A stretch of 64,000 nt of DNA from Microbacterium sp. AZCO (GCF_039614715.1 NZ_CP154857.1:1178001-1242000), one strand, 5' to 3'; numbered from the stretch's first letter, positions 1 to 10,094 are shown. The notes: a model not told the origin generated them from the sequence alone. Numbers and translations: made by a program.

Positions 1-1164
1 CGAGCCGGTGTCGTCGTCACGCGCGGGCGCGGCGGCACGAGCGTCGCCGACCGTGCCCCGGTGGCGCAGGAGGGCTTCGCGAGCGACAGCGTGCTGCGTG
101 ACGTGGGCACCGGGAACCCCGATCCGGACCTCATCCCCGATCCCTCCGCCGCGCTCGCCCGCGTCGCCGGTCGTCCCGTCCTCTACGGCGAGCCCGTCAT
201 CGACCCCGATCTCGCCGCCTGGGCGGATGCGTGGATGCGGGATGCCGTCGATCCGGCGCTCCCGTTCGGCCTGACCGTCACGAGCGGGGCGTCGGACGCG
301 ATCGAGCGACTGCTCGCGCAGGCGCTCACGCGCGACGATGCGGTGGCCCTCGAGGACCCGTGCTTCCTCGCGAGCATCCACACCGTGCGTCTGGGCGGCT
401 ACCGGCCCGTCGCGGTGCCGGTCGACGACGAGGGGATGACGGTCGACGGCCTGCGCTCGGCGCTGGCCGACGGCGTCCGGGCGGTCGTCTGCACACCCCG
501 CGCGCAGAACCCGACGGGCGCGAGCCTCAGCGCCCGGCGGGCGCAGGAGCTGCGGGCCGTGCTCGCCGACCACCCGTACGTCCTCGTGATCGAGGACGAC
601 CACTTCGCGATGCTGTCGTCCCGGCCGTACCACTCGCTCATCGGGCCCGGTCATCGCCGGTGGGCGCTCGTGAGGTCGGTGTCGAAGTTCCTCGGGCCCG
701 ACATGTGCCTCGCGATCGCGGCATCCGATCCCCGCACCGCCGAGCGGCTCGCGATGCGCCTCACGCCCGGCACGACCTGGGTCAGCCACCTGCTGCAGCG
801 GCTCACCCACGCCCTCGTCACCGACGAGGGCGTGCTCGCCGGGATCGCGGAGGCGGGCGCGCACTACGCAGAGCGCAACGCCGCATTCGCCGCGCGGCTC
901 ACCGCGCACGGCGTGCCCGCCGCAGCCGGCGACGGCCTCAACCTGTGGGTCCGCGTGCCGTTCGCCGCGCGCGACGTCACCGAGCGGCTCATGCGTCGGG
1001 GCTGGCTCGCGCGGCCGGGTGACGAGTTCGTCCTCGGCGACGATGACGCCGCCCACCACCTGCGCCTGACCGTCCACGACCTCGACGACGAGGACGCCGA
1101 GCAGCTCGCGACGGACCTCGCGGCCGCCGTGCGCGCCGGGGACCTCGTGCGCAAGGTGGGATGA
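1..1164 (+). CDS. MocR-type GntR/aminotransferase regulator, 5' truncated by window
   Basis: The frame is open to base 1, so the N-terminal DNA-binding part lies outside. The first visible residues (RAGVVVTRGRGGTSVA) look like the wing of a GntR winged helix followed by the linker. The rest is a fold-type I aminotransferase domain with the PLP-lysine motif SVSKFLGP at about 663-690. Proteins of this shape (MocR, PdxR, PtsJ) are PLP-sensing transcription factors rather than enzymes. The next gene is pyridoxal kinase, 7 bp downstream and on the same strand, which fits control of vitamin B6 salvage; PtsJ regulating pdxK in Salmonella is the known parallel. An internal start giving a plain aminotransferase is less likely. 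Confidence 0.8.
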   Translation, partial: RAGVVVTRGRGGTSVADRAPVAQEGFASDSVLRDVGTGNPDPDLIPDPSAALARVAGRPVLYGEPVIDPDLAAWADAWMRDAVDPALPFGLTVTSGASDAIERLLAQALTRDDAVALEDPCFLASIHTVRLGGYRPVAVPVDDEGMTVDGLRSALADGVRAVVCTPRAQNPTGASLSARRAQELRAVLADHPYVLVIEDDHFAMLSSRPYHSLIGPGHRRWALVRSVSKFLGPDMCLAIAASDPRTAERLAMRLTPGTTWVSHLLQRLTHALVTDEGVLAGIAEAGAHYAERNAAFAARLTAHGVPAAAGDGLNLWVRVPFAARDVTERLMRRGWLARPGDEFVLGDDDAAHHLRLTVHDLDDEDAEQLATDLAAAVRAGDLVRKVG

Positions 1165-1171
1165 TCGACCG

Positions 1172-2023
1172 GTGAAGATCCTCTCGATCCAGTCCGCGGT
1201 CGCCTACGGTCACGTCGGCAACTCCGCCGCCGTCTTCCCGCTGCAGCGGATCGGCGTCGAAGTCCTGCCGGTCTACACGGTGAACTTCTCCAACCACACG
1301 GGATACGGCGCCTGGCGCGGCCCGCTCATCGCGCCGAGCGACGTCGCGGACGTCATCACGGGCATCGAGGAGCGCGGCGCGTTCGGCGACATCGACGTCG
1401 TGCTGTCGGGCTATCAGGGCAGCGAGGGCATCGGCGACGTCATCCTGGATGCGGTGGCGCGGGTCAAGGCGGCGAACCCGTCGGCGATCTACTCCTGCGA
1501 CCCCGTGATGGGCAACGCGAAGTCGGGATGCTTCGTCGCTCCCGCCATCCCGATCCTTCTCCGCGAGCGGGTCGTCCCCCGGGCCGACATCATCACGCCG
1601 AACCAGTTCGAGCTCGGCTTCCTCACCGGCACCGAGCCCGCCGACCTCGAGTCGACGCTCGCATCGGCCGATCTCGCACGCGACCTGGGCCCGCGGACCG
1701 TCCTCGTGACGAGCGTCGAGCGCCCCGACCGCCCGGAGGGCACGATCGAGATGCTCGTCGTCACGGACGACGGCGCGTGGATCGTGCAGACGCCGCAGAT
1801 CCCGATGAAGGCCAACGGCTCGGGCGACGTCACGGCGGCGCTCTTCACCGCGCACTACCGCGAGACGGGCGATGCGGCCCTCGCCCTCGCGCGCACGACC
1901 TCGAGCGTCTTCGACCTGCTGCAGAACACCTTCGACTCCGGGCAGCGCGAGCTCCAGCTCGTCGAGTCGCAGGAGGCGTACGCGCACCCCCGTCTGCAGT
2001 TCGAGGTGCGTCAGGTGCGCTGA
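1172..2023 (+). CDS. pdxY: Pyridoxal kinase PdxY
   Basis: ATP-dependent kinase that turns pyridoxal into pyridoxal 5'-phosphate in the salvage pathway. The 283-residue protein starts MKILSIQSAVAYGHVGN and has the family hallmarks NHTGYG in the substrate site, YSCDPVMGN near residue 110, ITPNQFELGFLTG near 145, and the ribokinase-type anion hole NGSGDVTAA near 215. Length matches the PdxY/PdxK family. The start is a GTG just after the stop of the upstream MocR-type regulator, so the two are probably one transcript and the regulator may sense the PLP made here. It converges with the HIT gene, with only 4 bp between the two stops. Confidence 0.95.
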   Translation: MKILSIQSAVAYGHVGNSAAVFPLQRIGVEVLPVYTVNFSNHTGYGAWRGPLIAPSDVADVITGIEERGAFGDIDVVLSGYQGSEGIGDVILDAVARVKAANPSAIYSCDPVMGNAKSGCFVAPAIPILLRERVVPRADIITPNQFELGFLTGTEPADLESTLASADLARDLGPRTVLVTSVERPDRPEGTIEMLVVTDDGAWIVQTPQIPMKANGSGDVTAALFTAHYRETGDAALALARTTSSVFDLLQNTFDSGQRELQLVESQEAYAHPRLQFEVRQVR

Positions 2024-2027
2024 GCGC

Positions 2028-2582
2028 TCAGGCGTCCCACGCGGCGGCGACGGACTGGCGCACCTCGCCCAGCAGCTGCGGCAGCGCCTTCGTCTTCGCG
2101 ATGATGGGGAAGAAGTTGGCGTCCGTCGCCCACCTCGGCACGATGTGCTGGTGCAGGTGGGCGTCGACCCCGGCCCCCGCCACACTCCCCTGGTTCATGC
2201 CGATGTTGAAGCCGTCGCACCGCGACGCGGCGCGCAGCACGTGCATCGCGCGCTGCGTCAGCGCTCCGATCTCGGCGACCTCCTCCGCGGTCGCCTCGTC
2301 GTACGTCGAGATGTGACGGTACGGGCAGACGAGGAGGTGGCCCGAGTTGTACGGGAAGAGGTTCAGCAGCACGTAGGACGTGACGCCGCGGTGCACGATG
2401 AGCCCGTCGGCGTCCGACATCCCGGGCGCGGCGCAGAACGGGCACGTCTCGCGGTGCGGCTCCGGCCCCGCCGAGATGTACGCCATGCGGTGGGGCGTCC
2501 ACAGCCGCTGGAACTCGTCGGGGACGCCGGGGAGCGTGCTCGCCTCGACGAGTCTCGCGTCCCCGGCGTCGCCGTCGCTCAA
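2028..2582 (-). CDS. HIT family nucleotide phosphorylase/hydrolase
   Basis: 184-residue histidine-triad protein. The triad [10 protein letters not shown] is near residue 142 and is followed by the usual TDANFFP segment. CPFC near residue 47 is the conserved Cys pair of this actinobacterial subfamily. The M. tuberculosis counterpart next to thrS (Rv2613c) is a diadenosine tetraphosphate phosphorylase, so a similar role in Ap4A turnover is likely. That fits its partner, because aminoacyl-tRNA synthetases make Ap4A as a side product. The start is taken as a TTG whose first bases overlap the thrS stop (TTGA), implying translational coupling. A shorter start at an internal ATG near residue 33 would cut the conserved N-terminus. 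Confidence 0.88.
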   Translation of the reverse strand: MSDGDAGDARLVEASTLPGVPDEFQRLWTPHRMAYISAGPEPHRETCPFCAAPGMSDADGLIVHRGVTSYVLLNLFPYNSGHLLVCPYRHISTYDEATAEEVAEIGALTQRAMHVLRAASRCDGFNIGMNQGSVAGAGVDAHLHQHIVPRWATDANFFPIIAKTKALPQLLGEVRQSVAAAWDA

Positions 2583-4588
2583 GCGAAGTCCTCGCTCGTG
2601 CTGACGAGCGCCTTCGAGTCGATCGCCGCGCGCACGCGGGCGACGGCCTCATCGATCGGGATGCCGTTGAGCTGGGATCCGTCGCGGAACCGGAACGACA
2701 CCGTACCCGCCGACCGGTCCTGCTCCCCCGCGATCAGGATGAGCGGCACCTTGTGCGTCGTGTGGTTGCGGATCTTCTTCTGCATGCGATCGTCGCTGCG
2801 ATCGAGCTCCGCCCGCACCTCGACGCCCCGCAGGCGGTCGACGACCTCGCCGAGATAGTCGGCGTACTCGTCGGCCACGGGGATGCCCACGACCTGCACG
2901 GGCGAGAGCCACACCGGGAAGTCGCCGGCGTAGTGCTCGAGGAGGATCGCGAAGAACCGCTCGATCGAGCCCATGAGGGCGCGGTGGATCATGACCGGAC
3001 GCTTCTTCTCACCGTCTCGGTCGGTGAACTCGAGGTGGAAGCGCTCGGGCAGGTTGAAGTCGATCTGCACGGTCGACAGCTGCCACGTGCGGCCGAGCGC
3101 GTCCTTCGTCTTGAGGTCGATCTTCGGGCCGTAGAAGGCGGCCTCGCCCGGCACCTCGGTGAGCTTGAGCCCGGATGCCTGCGCGACACGCCGTAGCGCG
3201 TCGGTGGCCTCCGCCCAGTGCGCCTCGTCGCCGATCCACTTCGACTTCTCGTCGTCGCGCATCGAGAGCTCGAGCTCGAACTCCGTGAGGCCGAAGTCGC
3301 GCAGGAGCGACAGCACGAAGTCGAGGACCTTGCCCGCCTCGTCCTCGAGCTGGTCGGGCGTGACGAAGAGGTGCGCGTCGTCCTGGGTGAAGCCGCGCAC
3401 CCGCGTGAGGCCGTGCAGGGCGCCGGAGAGCTCGTTGCGGTAGACGGTGCCGTTCTCGGCCAGGCGCATCGGGAGATCCCGGTAGCTGCGTGCGCGCTCG
3501 CGGTAGATCAGGATGTGCATCGGGCAGTTCATCGGCTTGAGGTAGTAGTCGATGCCCTGCTTGGTGATCTCGCCGTGCTCGTCGCGTTCCTCATCGAGGC
3601 GGATGGGCGGGAACATGCCCTCCTTGTACGTCACGAGGTGGTTGGACTCGATGAAGAGATCCTTCTTCGTGATGTGCGGCGTGTAGACGTAGGTGTAGCC
3701 GCCGGCGATGTGGCGGCGACGGGCGTGCTGCTCCATCTCCCCGCGGACGATGCCGCCCTTCGGGTGCCACACGGACAGGCCGGACCCGATCTCGTCGGGG
3801 AACGAGAACAGGTCGAGCTCCTTGCCGAGCTTGCGGTGATCGCGCTTGGCGGCCTCCTCCAGACGCAGCTGGTAGGCGCGCAGATCGTCCTTGGTCGGCC
3901 ACGCGGTGCCGTAGATGCGCTGCAGCTGCGGGTTCTTCTCGCTGCCGCGCCAGTAGGCGCCGGCGATGCGCGTGAGGTCCCAGCCGTTGCCCAGGACACG
4001 GGTGCCCGAGACGTGCGGTCCACGGCAGAGGTCCTTCCATACCGTCTCGCCGTCGCGGTTCACGTTGTCGTAGATCGTGAGCTCGCCCGCGCCGACCTCG
4101 ACGCTCGCACCCTCTGCGGCCTCCTTGGAACCGCCCTTCAAGCCGATGAGCTCGAGCTTGAACGGCTCGTCGGCCAGCTCCGCGCGCGCTTCGTCGTCGG
4201 TCACGACGCGGCGCACGAACCGCTGGTTCTCGCGCACGATCCGTTCCATCTCCTTCTTGATGGCCTTCAGGTCATCGGGAGTGAAGGGGTCGTCCACGCC
4301 GAAGTCGTAGTAGAAGCCGTCGGTGATCGGAGGACCGATCCCGAGGTTCGCCTGCGGCTTGATCCGCTGCACGGCCTGCGCGAGCACGTGCGCCGTCGAG
4401 TGGCGCAGGATGGCGAGGCCGTCGGCGCTCTCGATCGTCACCGGCTCGACGGCATCCGTCTGGTGGACGACCGTCGCGAGGTCTTTCAGCTCGCCGTTGA
4501 CACGGAGGGCGACCACGGAGCGGTCGGGGAACAGGGCGAAGCCGTCGGCGGGGAAGGCCACGTCCGACGAAGGGGCGACGTCAGTCAA
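2579..4588 (-). CDS. thrS: Threonyl-tRNA synthetase
   Basis: Class II synthetase of 669 residues that charges tRNA-Thr. In order it has a TGS domain, the editing domain with [12 protein letters not shown] near residue 75, the catalytic core with motif 2 ([20 protein letters not shown] region) and the zinc-site Cys in LKPMNCPMH, and a C-terminal anticodon-binding domain starting near [12 protein letters not shown]. The reading frame stays open far upstream, but the start chosen is a TTG with a GGAG Shine-Dalgarno site 7 bases before it; the protein then begins [12 protein letters not shown], where homologues begin. The 165-bp region upstream is shared with a divergent hydrolase gene. No T-box was seen there. 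Confidence 0.95.
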   Translation of the reverse strand: MTDVAPSSDVAFPADGFALFPDRSVVALRVNGELKDLATVVHQTDAVEPVTIESADGLAILRHSTAHVLAQAVQRIKPQANLGIGPPITDGFYYDFGVDDPFTPDDLKAIKKEMERIVRENQRFVRRVVTDDEARAELADEPFKLELIGLKGGSKEAAEGASVEVGAGELTIYDNVNRDGETVWKDLCRGPHVSGTRVLGNGWDLTRIAGAYWRGSEKNPQLQRIYGTAWPTKDDLRAYQLRLEEAAKRDHRKLGKELDLFSFPDEIGSGLSVWHPKGGIVRGEMEQHARRRHIAGGYTYVYTPHITKKDLFIESNHLVTYKEGMFPPIRLDEERDEHGEITKQGIDYYLKPMNCPMHILIYRERARSYRDLPMRLAENGTVYRNELSGALHGLTRVRGFTQDDAHLFVTPDQLEDEAGKVLDFVLSLLRDFGLTEFELELSMRDDEKSKWIGDEAHWAEATDALRRVAQASGLKLTEVPGEAAFYGPKIDLKTKDALGRTWQLSTVQIDFNLPERFHLEFTDRDGEKKRPVMIHRALMGSIERFFAILLEHYAGDFPVWLSPVQVVGIPVADEYADYLGEVVDRLRGVEVRAELDRSDDRMQKKIRNHTTHKVPLILIAGEQDRSAGTVSFRFRDGSQLNGIPIDEAVARVRAAIDSKALVSTSEDFA

Positions 4589-4753
4589 GGGAGATCTCCA
4601 AGATGTGGTTCGGTCAAGGCTACCGTTCGCCGTGTCGCACAGAATCCAGTGACGCGGACGCACCCTTGCCAATATGCTGAATCGTCGCGCGGGCGGGGCA
4701 AGTGGGGGCTCAACCTCGACGACGCAGGTCATGGCATCCGTTCGGGGGCTGAT

Positions 4754-5833
4754 ATGAGCGATGGCGACGCAGTGGGCACGGTCACGGATGCCCACGACCG
4801 GGTTCGACGGCCGCTTCGGTGCGGCGAGCCGACCGTGTACGAGTTCACGACGGAGGACGGCGTCCGGCTTCAGCTGACGCGGTTCCAGGGCGGCACGAAG
4901 GGGCCCGTCATCCTGACGCCCGGCTTCGGCACCTCGTCGATCGCGTACACGATCGACACGACCGAGACGAACTTCCCGGAGTACCTCTACGAGCACGGGT
5001 ACGACGTGTGGGTGCTCGACTACCGGGCCAGTCCCCTGCTGCCGTCGGCGAGCACGCAGTTCACCCTCGACGACATCGCCCGATACGACTATCCGGCTGC
5101 GGTCGACAAGGTGCGCGAGGAGTCGGGCGCCGCGGACGTGCAGATCGTCGCGCACTGCGTCGGCTCGCTGACGATGCTCATGGCCCTCGGGCTGAAGCTG
5201 CAGGGCGTGCGCTCCGCCGTCGCATCGCAGGTGACCCTGCATCCCCGGGGCGGCACGCTCAACGAGCTGCGCGCCGGCATCTACGCCGGCAACATCCTCG
5301 ACGCGCTCGGCTTCGACACCCTGACGACCGAGTTCGACGACGACCCGTCGTGGGGCGAGAAGCTGTACGACAGGGCGCTCGCCGTCTACCCGTCGGGCGA
5401 TGAGCCGTGCGACCGGCCGTTCTGCCGACGCGTCATGTTCATGTACGGCGAGGTCTACGACCACGACAAGCTCAACGATGAGACGCACGACCACCTCGAG
5501 GAGGCGTTCGGCGTCGCCAACATCCGCACCCTGACCCACGTCACGAAGATGCTGCGCGCCGACCACGCCGTGAGCTGGGACGGCGACCACGACTACCTCG
5601 ACGACGTCGAGGGGCTCAAGGTGCCGATCGCCTTCCTGCACGGCGAGAACAACCGCCTCTTCCTGCCCGAGGGCAGCAAGCTCACCTACGAGTTCCTGAT
5701 CGAGCGCAACGGACCCGAGCTGTACTCGCGCCACGTCATCCCGGACTACGCCCACATGGACTGCTTCATCGGGAAGGATGCCGCGCGCGACGTCTATCCC
5801 ACGATCACCGCCCAGCTCGACCTGCACAACTGA
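4754..5833 (+). CDS. Alpha/beta hydrolase with Cys predicted nucleophile (lipid cluster)
   Basis: 359-residue alpha/beta hydrolase. The nucleophile elbow reads VAHCVGS, placing Cys135 where Ser normally stands. The acid is probably in [10 protein letters not shown] and the catalytic His in the C-terminal DYAHMDCF. It is a paralogue of the hydrolase at 14632-15693 (shared pattern of W(V/L)(L/F)-(D/N)(Y/W)R and the AHC-x-GS elbow). In some actinobacteria I recall a similar domain fused behind a GMC oxidoreductase, as in cholesterol-oxidase-like proteins. It is first in a two-gene unit with the nitroreductase-like gene 19 bp downstream. Substrate unknown; an ester or thioester of an oxidised lipid is my inference. 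Confidence 0.8.
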   Translation: MSDGDAVGTVTDAHDRVRRPLRCGEPTVYEFTTEDGVRLQLTRFQGGTKGPVILTPGFGTSSIAYTIDTTETNFPEYLYEHGYDVWVLDYRASPLLPSASTQFTLDDIARYDYPAAVDKVREESGAADVQIVAHCVGSLTMLMALGLKLQGVRSAVASQVTLHPRGGTLNELRAGIYAGNILDALGFDTLTTEFDDDPSWGEKLYDRALAVYPSGDEPCDRPFCRRVMFMYGEVYDHDKLNDETHDHLEEAFGVANIRTLTHVTKMLRADHAVSWDGDHDYLDDVEGLKVPIAFLHGENNRLFLPEGSKLTYEFLIERNGPELYSRHVIPDYAHMDCFIGKDAARDVYPTITAQLDLHN

Positions 5834-5852
5834 ACGAACCAGGAGCAGACGT

Positions 5853-7313
5853 ATGACCACGATCGACGACTCCGTCTCGCCGGACGCCGAGGCCACCGGC
5901 ATCCATCCCGCCCTCGCCGACCTCGCGAGCTATCCGTTCCTGTCGGCGCTGACAGACCGGCGGACGCGGCGGATCCCGCGGGGCTTCTCGGTGGACGCCG
6001 GGCCGCTCAGTCATGAGAGCCACAACGCGCCCGCTCCCCTGAGCAAGCTCGAGGAGGCGATCCTCATCACGTGCGTCACGGGCATCACGGGCATCACGAC
6101 CCACGACGGCCCGCTCGTGGAGAAGAACGGCCTTCCCGAGCTCGGCACGCCGTTCCTCAACATCCTCGCGCGCACGGGCAGCAGCGCCGACAACGCGCAG
6201 GCCACCTACTTCTTCATGATCAACGACGACGGCATCTTCCTGCTGAAGCCGCCGAAGGGCGCCCGCGCGCTCGAGCTGCTGAAGGACCTCCCGCCCAAGT
6301 GGGGCGACTGGTCCGAGGACGACTGGATCACAGCCGCCGCAGAGTGCACGATCCGCATCTCGGACAAGCGGCTCGACTTCCCGCGGGAGTGGCCGTACTA
6401 CCTGGGCTGGAACAACCAGGCGTCGAACACGCCCGGCACGACGATCTTCTTCCCGGTCGTGGACTGCACCTGGCAGTACATCAACGCGATCATCATCCTG
6501 CTGACGGAGCCGGGCGGCATGCGTCCGCTCTTCCTCGACGACTGGCGCAGCTTCCACCCCAAGGGCTTCGTGGAGTGGTTCGCGAAGATCGGCGGCGGCC
6601 TCGGCATCAGCCCGAAGATCCCCTACCACCCGATCGGCGGGCTCTCCCGCGTTCGCAGCGGCTACGTCAACAAGGACAGCCAGGCGCCCCTCGGCTTCGG
6701 GCACGCGCTGCGCACCGACTACGAGGCGTTCTTCTACTTCCAGAACCTCATGCTGCTCGGCCAGGCGATGGGCCTCGGCGGCTGGATCCACGGCTCGGTC
6801 TTCCCGCCGTACATCTGGCAGCAGGACGAGTCGAAGGGGTGGCACGGGCTCGGGTTCCGCCTGGAGGACCCGAAGAAGCACCGCAAGTGGCCGCCGGTGC
6901 CGGCCTCCCAGCCGAACCCCGTCGGCATCGACGGGATCCTCGAGGGGCTCACGCCCCCGTACGTGTCGTCGATGGACGAAGCCGTCGATCGCGTCGTCGA
7001 GTCGAAGTACAGCGCCGACGGCCCCGCCTACGGCAACGAGGCGGTGTGGTCGAGCCCGTACCGCAACAAGGACGACGCGAAGGCCTTCTTCGAGAAGGGC
7101 ACGAAGTTCGGCCCCGACGAGATCGCCTACACGAAGGACATCTGCAACTACATCTGGGACACCTACGGGCGCTTCCCCGCGCACGTCGACGCGTTCTACA
7201 CGCCGGGCATGTGGCTGCAGTTCTCGCATCTGGAGCTCGAGTACTACGACCGGTTCTTCGACCCGCGCCAGTACACGCGCCAGAAGGCGCATGACGGGCT
7301 CTGGCACCCCTGA
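5853..7313 (+). CDS. Divergent nitroreductase-like protein (FMN-type fold suspected)
   Basis: 486-residue soluble protein with an AGGAG ribosome site 7 bases before its ATG. No textbook family is obvious. Three segments resemble the nitroreductase/SagB fold: an N-terminal [18 protein letters not shown] stretch near residue 64, an [18 protein letters not shown] stretch near 114 that recalls the PSAG flavin-binding region, and [20 protein letters not shown] near 300 that recalls the QN-LLA-ALGLG helix. It is much longer than usual nitroreductases (about 200 residues), with aromatic-rich inserts. If flavin-dependent, it could reduce an enone or similar product of the neighbouring oxygenases. Convergent with the Ser hydrolase gene. 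Confidence 0.5.
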   Translation: MTTIDDSVSPDAEATGIHPALADLASYPFLSALTDRRTRRIPRGFSVDAGPLSHESHNAPAPLSKLEEAILITCVTGITGITTHDGPLVEKNGLPELGTPFLNILARTGSSADNAQATYFFMINDDGIFLLKPPKGARALELLKDLPPKWGDWSEDDWITAAAECTIRISDKRLDFPREWPYYLGWNNQASNTPGTTIFFPVVDCTWQYINAIIILLTEPGGMRPLFLDDWRSFHPKGFVEWFAKIGGGLGISPKIPYHPIGGLSRVRSGYVNKDSQAPLGFGHALRTDYEAFFYFQNLMLLGQAMGLGGWIHGSVFPPYIWQQDESKGWHGLGFRLEDPKKHRKWPPVPASQPNPVGIDGILEGLTPPYVSSMDEAVDRVVESKYSADGPAYGNEAVWSSPYRNKDDAKAFFEKGTKFGPDEIAYTKDICNYIWDTYGRFPAHVDAFYTPGMWLQFSHLELEYYDRFFDPRQYTRQKAHDGLWHP

Positions 7314-7321
7314 TCACGAGT

Positions 7322-7350
7322 GCGGGCCGGGGATGGATGCCTCGGCCCGC
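7322..7350. terminator. Possible hairpin between convergent genes
   Basis: GCGGGCCG and CGGCCCGC form an 8-bp stem with a loop of about 13 bases between two convergent stop codons. There is no clear T-run on either strand, so termination activity is uncertain. Confidence 0.3.
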
Positions 7351-7376
7351 CGCTCGGTCGTGAGCGGCGTTCCTGA

Positions 7377-8300
7377 CTAAAGGTGCGCCGTGAAGAAGGC
7401 CGCGACGTCGTCGGCCTGCTTGCTGACGTACTGGTACCCCTCGTAGCGTCCGGCCGAGGGGAAGTGGATGACGCCGAGCGAGTGGGGCGTGAGATCGGAG
7501 AACTCCTCCACGATGCTCATCCGGCCCCAGGGATCGCCCGTCCCCTGCACGTACTGCACGACGGTGTCCCCGAGCTTCGGGGCGACGTCGGCGGGGTTGT
7601 GCCGGCTCGGCAGCGGCGCCCGCAGGAAGACGTAGAGCAGGTCGGTGCTCTTCGCCGCCATCGGCCCCAGGGGGCCGAGCTCGTCGCGGGAGAAGTTGCG
7701 GTTGAACACCGGGAGCCGCGTCGGCTGCACCGCGAGGAAGGCCTTGACGGGCGGTCCGTCGGGGATCGCGTACATGACGGTGTTCGCGCCGGCGGACGTG
7801 CCCAGAGCGCCGATGCGATCCGGATCGACGTCGGGGCGCCCGCGCAGATAGCCCAGTGCGCCGTTGAAGTCCCGCGCCTCCCACCGCCCCATCGTGAGCG
7901 GCGGCCGCTTTCCGCTCGCGCCGTGGTTCGACAGGTCGAAGAGCAGCACGCTGTACCCGGCGTCGTGCAGAGCCTTCGTCGGCGGCAGGAAGTCGACGTC
8001 GCGGTCGACGAACGGCACGCGTCCCGCCGCATTGCCCGCACGGTTCCACAGCCAGCCGTGCACGAACACGACCGCCGGTCCTCGCTCGAGGCCGGACGGG
8101 ATGAACCAGCCGCGCAGGGGCACGCCGTCGGTGGCCTGGAAGGCGACCTCCTCGAACGCGAGGCCGAGGTCGGCGGGCGTGCGCGTCACCGGCTGACGAT
8201 CGCCCCACACCATGAGCTTCGTCAGGTGGGTGAGCTTGCGGATGCCGTGCTCGTCGAGCGGCGGCGTGTCGCTGCGCGTGTCAGCCGGCGACGGGGACAT
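7377..8300 (-). CDS. Alpha/beta hydrolase, serine type (lipid cluster)
   Basis: 307-residue hydrolase with the classic elbow GTSAGAN around residue 173, oxyanion region FVHGWLWNRAGN near 83, and a C-terminal region ending PSAGRYEGYQYVSKQ where His would be expected. The N-terminus shows TDGVPLRGWFIP, typical of dipeptidyl-peptidase/BAAT-like esterases. Its ATG lies 20 bp inside the end of the P450 gene, with a GGAG site 9 bases upstream, so it is translated from the same message as the dioxygenase, NTF2-like and P450 genes. It differs from the two Cys hydrolases of the cluster. Cleavage of an oxidised-lipid ester is plausible but not shown. Confidence 0.85.
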   Translation of the reverse strand: MSPSPADTRSDTPPLDEHGIRKLTHLTKLMVWGDRQPVTRTPADLGLAFEEVAFQATDGVPLRGWFIPSGLERGPAVVFVHGWLWNRAGNAAGRVPFVDRDVDFLPPTKALHDAGYSVLLFDLSNHGASGKRPPLTMGRWEARDFNGALGYLRGRPDVDPDRIGALGTSAGANTVMYAIPDGPPVKAFLAVQPTRLPVFNRNFSRDELGPLGPMAAKSTDLLYVFLRAPLPSRHNPADVAPKLGDTVVQYVQGTGDPWGRMSIVEEFSDLTPHSLGVIHFPSAGRYEGYQYVSKQADDVAAFFTAHL

Positions 8301-9624
8301 GCGCCCGGAACTCCACCCGCAGCCCGCTCGCGGGCAGGGGGAACAGCTCGTTCGTGAGGGTCAGGTCCTGATCGGGGATCGACCAGTCCGCCTTGCGCAG
8401 GAGCAGGGTCAGGTAGACCTTGACGGCGACTGTGACGATGTTCTCGCCGGGGCAGCGGTGGTGCGTGGACTGACCGTCGCCGTGCGGCACGTAGCTGCCG
8501 GGTGCGAGAGCGGCCTCCCGCTTCGGCGCGAACCGGTCGGGATCGAACCGGTCCGGGTCGGGGAAGACGTCGGGATTGCGCATGTTGATGTGGATGCCGC
8601 CGATGGCGCCCCACCCCTTCGGGATGCGGTATCCCCCGACCTCCATGTCTTCCTGCACGCGTCCGAAGAACGTCGCGGAGTTCATCGCGAAGTAGCGGCG
8701 GAGCTCCTTCGAGATCTGCTCGAGGTACTCCATCCGCTCGATCTGATCCATCGTGATGGGCCCGTCGGGCGAGATCGCGAGCACCTCGGCGCGAGCCTTC
8801 TCCATGATGTCGGGATGCTGACCAAGGATCATGGTCACGAGCGTCAGCGGCACGAAGTACCCGCCCTGCCCCGCGAAGATCAGGTGCCGGATGTCGCCGC
8901 GGAGCTTGTCGATCGGCACATCGGCCTCTGTCGCGGCGGTGATCATGCGCGAGACGATGTCGTCGTAGCCGCCGCGCTGATGCTTCTCGAGCGCGTCGCC
9001 GATGATCTGGTCCATGCGCTTGCGGCCCGCGATCGCCTTGCCGTACTTCGTCCCCGGGATCGGCAGCGGAAGCGTCATGAACGCCTCGCGCATGTTGGCG
9101 AGGTGGTAGTCGAGCTCGGCGGCATGCTCCTCGGTGAGATCGCCGGTGTACAGCGCGCCGGTCAGGCGTGCGGCGAACCGCTGCAGGTCGGCGCGGAGGT
9201 TGGCGCCCTCGCCGCTCTCGAGCCACGGGTCGATCGTCCGCTCGAGCAGCGACTGCATCGTCGGCAGATACGACGCGATGGCCGAGCGGAAGCCGACCGC
9301 GCGGAGCATGACGGACTTGCGCGTGTGGTGCTCGACGCCGTCGATGAGCGCGAGCGAGTTCAGGAAGATCTGCTCGGCGGAGATGGGGTCGGCGTCGCCG
9401 CGGACGATGCGCGCGTCCGTCGCGAAGGTGTGGAACGCCTCGTGGCCCGAGAACACGACGAAGCTGTTGCCGAACAGCCGCGTCTTGAAGATGGGGCCGT
9501 ACTTCGCGAGCCGGTCCTTGTAGAACCCGTGGTTGTTCTTGATGATGTCGAAGGTCTCCCCCAGCCACGGCATGCCGAAGCGGCCGGGAGGCAGAGGCTT
9601 CTGATTCGGGCGGGACTTCGCCAT
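8281..9624 (-). CDS. Cytochrome P450, peroxygenase/hydroperoxide type (CYP152/CYP74-like)
   Basis: 447-residue soluble P450. The haem cysteine is Cys391 in GDGQSTHHRCPGENI. This loop lacks the usual Phe and Gly of the P450 signature and, from memory, resembles the HRCPGE loop of fatty-acid peroxygenases (CYP152). The helix K motif ELRR is at 307-310. The I-helix reads FAGQGGYFVP at 250-259, so the acid-alcohol pair (D/E-T) needed to activate O2 is missing. P450s with this loss (CYP74, CYP152, prostacyclin-type) act on hydroperoxides and need no electron donor, and no ferredoxin or reductase gene is nearby. The start (MAKSRPNQ) overlaps the stop of the NTF2-like gene by one base (TGATG). Confidence 0.9.
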   Translation of the reverse strand: MAKSRPNQKPLPPGRFGMPWLGETFDIIKNNHGFYKDRLAKYGPIFKTRLFGNSFVVFSGHEAFHTFATDARIVRGDADPISAEQIFLNSLALIDGVEHHTRKSVMLRAVGFRSAIASYLPTMQSLLERTIDPWLESGEGANLRADLQRFAARLTGALYTGDLTEEHAAELDYHLANMREAFMTLPLPIPGTKYGKAIAGRKRMDQIIGDALEKHQRGGYDDIVSRMITAATEADVPIDKLRGDIRHLIFAGQGGYFVPLTLVTMILGQHPDIMEKARAEVLAISPDGPITMDQIERMEYLEQISKELRRYFAMNSATFFGRVQEDMEVGGYRIPKGWGAIGGIHINMRNPDVFPDPDRFDPDRFAPKREAALAPGSYVPHGDGQSTHHRCPGENIVTVAVKVYLTLLLRKADWSIPDQDLTLTNELFPLPASGLRVEFRAHVPVAG

Positions 9625-10094
9625 CACTTCTTCCTCTTCTTGGGAAGCAGCTTGGTGACCCACCCGAACCACCGCGACGAGCGGAAGACCCAGTTGATCA
9701 TCTGCTGGTTCCACTCGTGGAGCCAGTACTCCTTGATGAGGTGGTTCTCGTCGAGGATGAAGATACCCGTCGCACGCCCCTGCAGCGTCTTGATCGGCAT
9801 CCTGATCTCGTATTTCAGGATGACGGTCGTGAAGATCTCGCCGACCGTGATGTCGAGCACCTCGCCGACGAAGACGCCGTCCTTGATGAACTGCGTGAGC
9901 TGCGTGTACAGGCCCACGATGTCGTCGGTCGTGCGGTAGTCGCCGGACATGTAATTCTGGCCCGGGTAGTGGATGACGGCACCGGGGGCGAGCAGCTTGC
10001 GGAAGGCCACCATGTCGGCGGCCATCAACACGTCCCAGTACGTGCGGATGAGGGTGATCCGCGCTTCGCGGTCTTCCTCGGTCGTGGTGGTCAT
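9624..10094 (-). CDS. NTF2/SnoaL-like protein (lipid cluster)
   Basis: 156-residue protein of the cone-shaped NTF2-like fold: an N-terminal helix pair (ITLIRTYWDVLMAADM), then FRKLLAPGAVIHYPGQN, and sheet strands to LIKEYWLHEWNQQMINW; a basic tail ends KKRKK. The fold includes ketosteroid isomerase, limonene-epoxide hydrolase and polyketide cyclases. Between a haem dioxygenase and a hydroperoxide-type P450, a role as isomerase, cyclase or epoxide hydrolase on the oxygenated product is the natural guess, but no catalytic residues could be assigned. A strong AAGGAG site lies 5 bases before its ATG, 26 bp after the dioxygenase stop; its own stop overlaps the P450 ATG. Confidence 0.75.
   Translation of the reverse strand: MTTTTEEDREARITLIRTYWDVLMAADMVAFRKLLAPGAVIHYPGQNYMSGDYRTTDDIVGLYTQLTQFIKDGVFVGEVLDITVGEIFTTVILKYEIRMPIKTLQGRATGIFILDENHLIKEYWLHEWNQQMINWVFRSSRWFGWVTKLLPKKRKK

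Noticed and set aside
4589..4753. T-box or riboswitch before thrS
   Set aside because: No conserved T-box sequence or antiterminator-like fold seen; the region is short and shared with a divergent gene.
4589..5902. Upstream extension of thrS to about 1100 residues
   Set aside because: The extension lies antisense to the hydrolase gene and lacks homologous character; TTG at 4588 with a GGAG site fits the family start.
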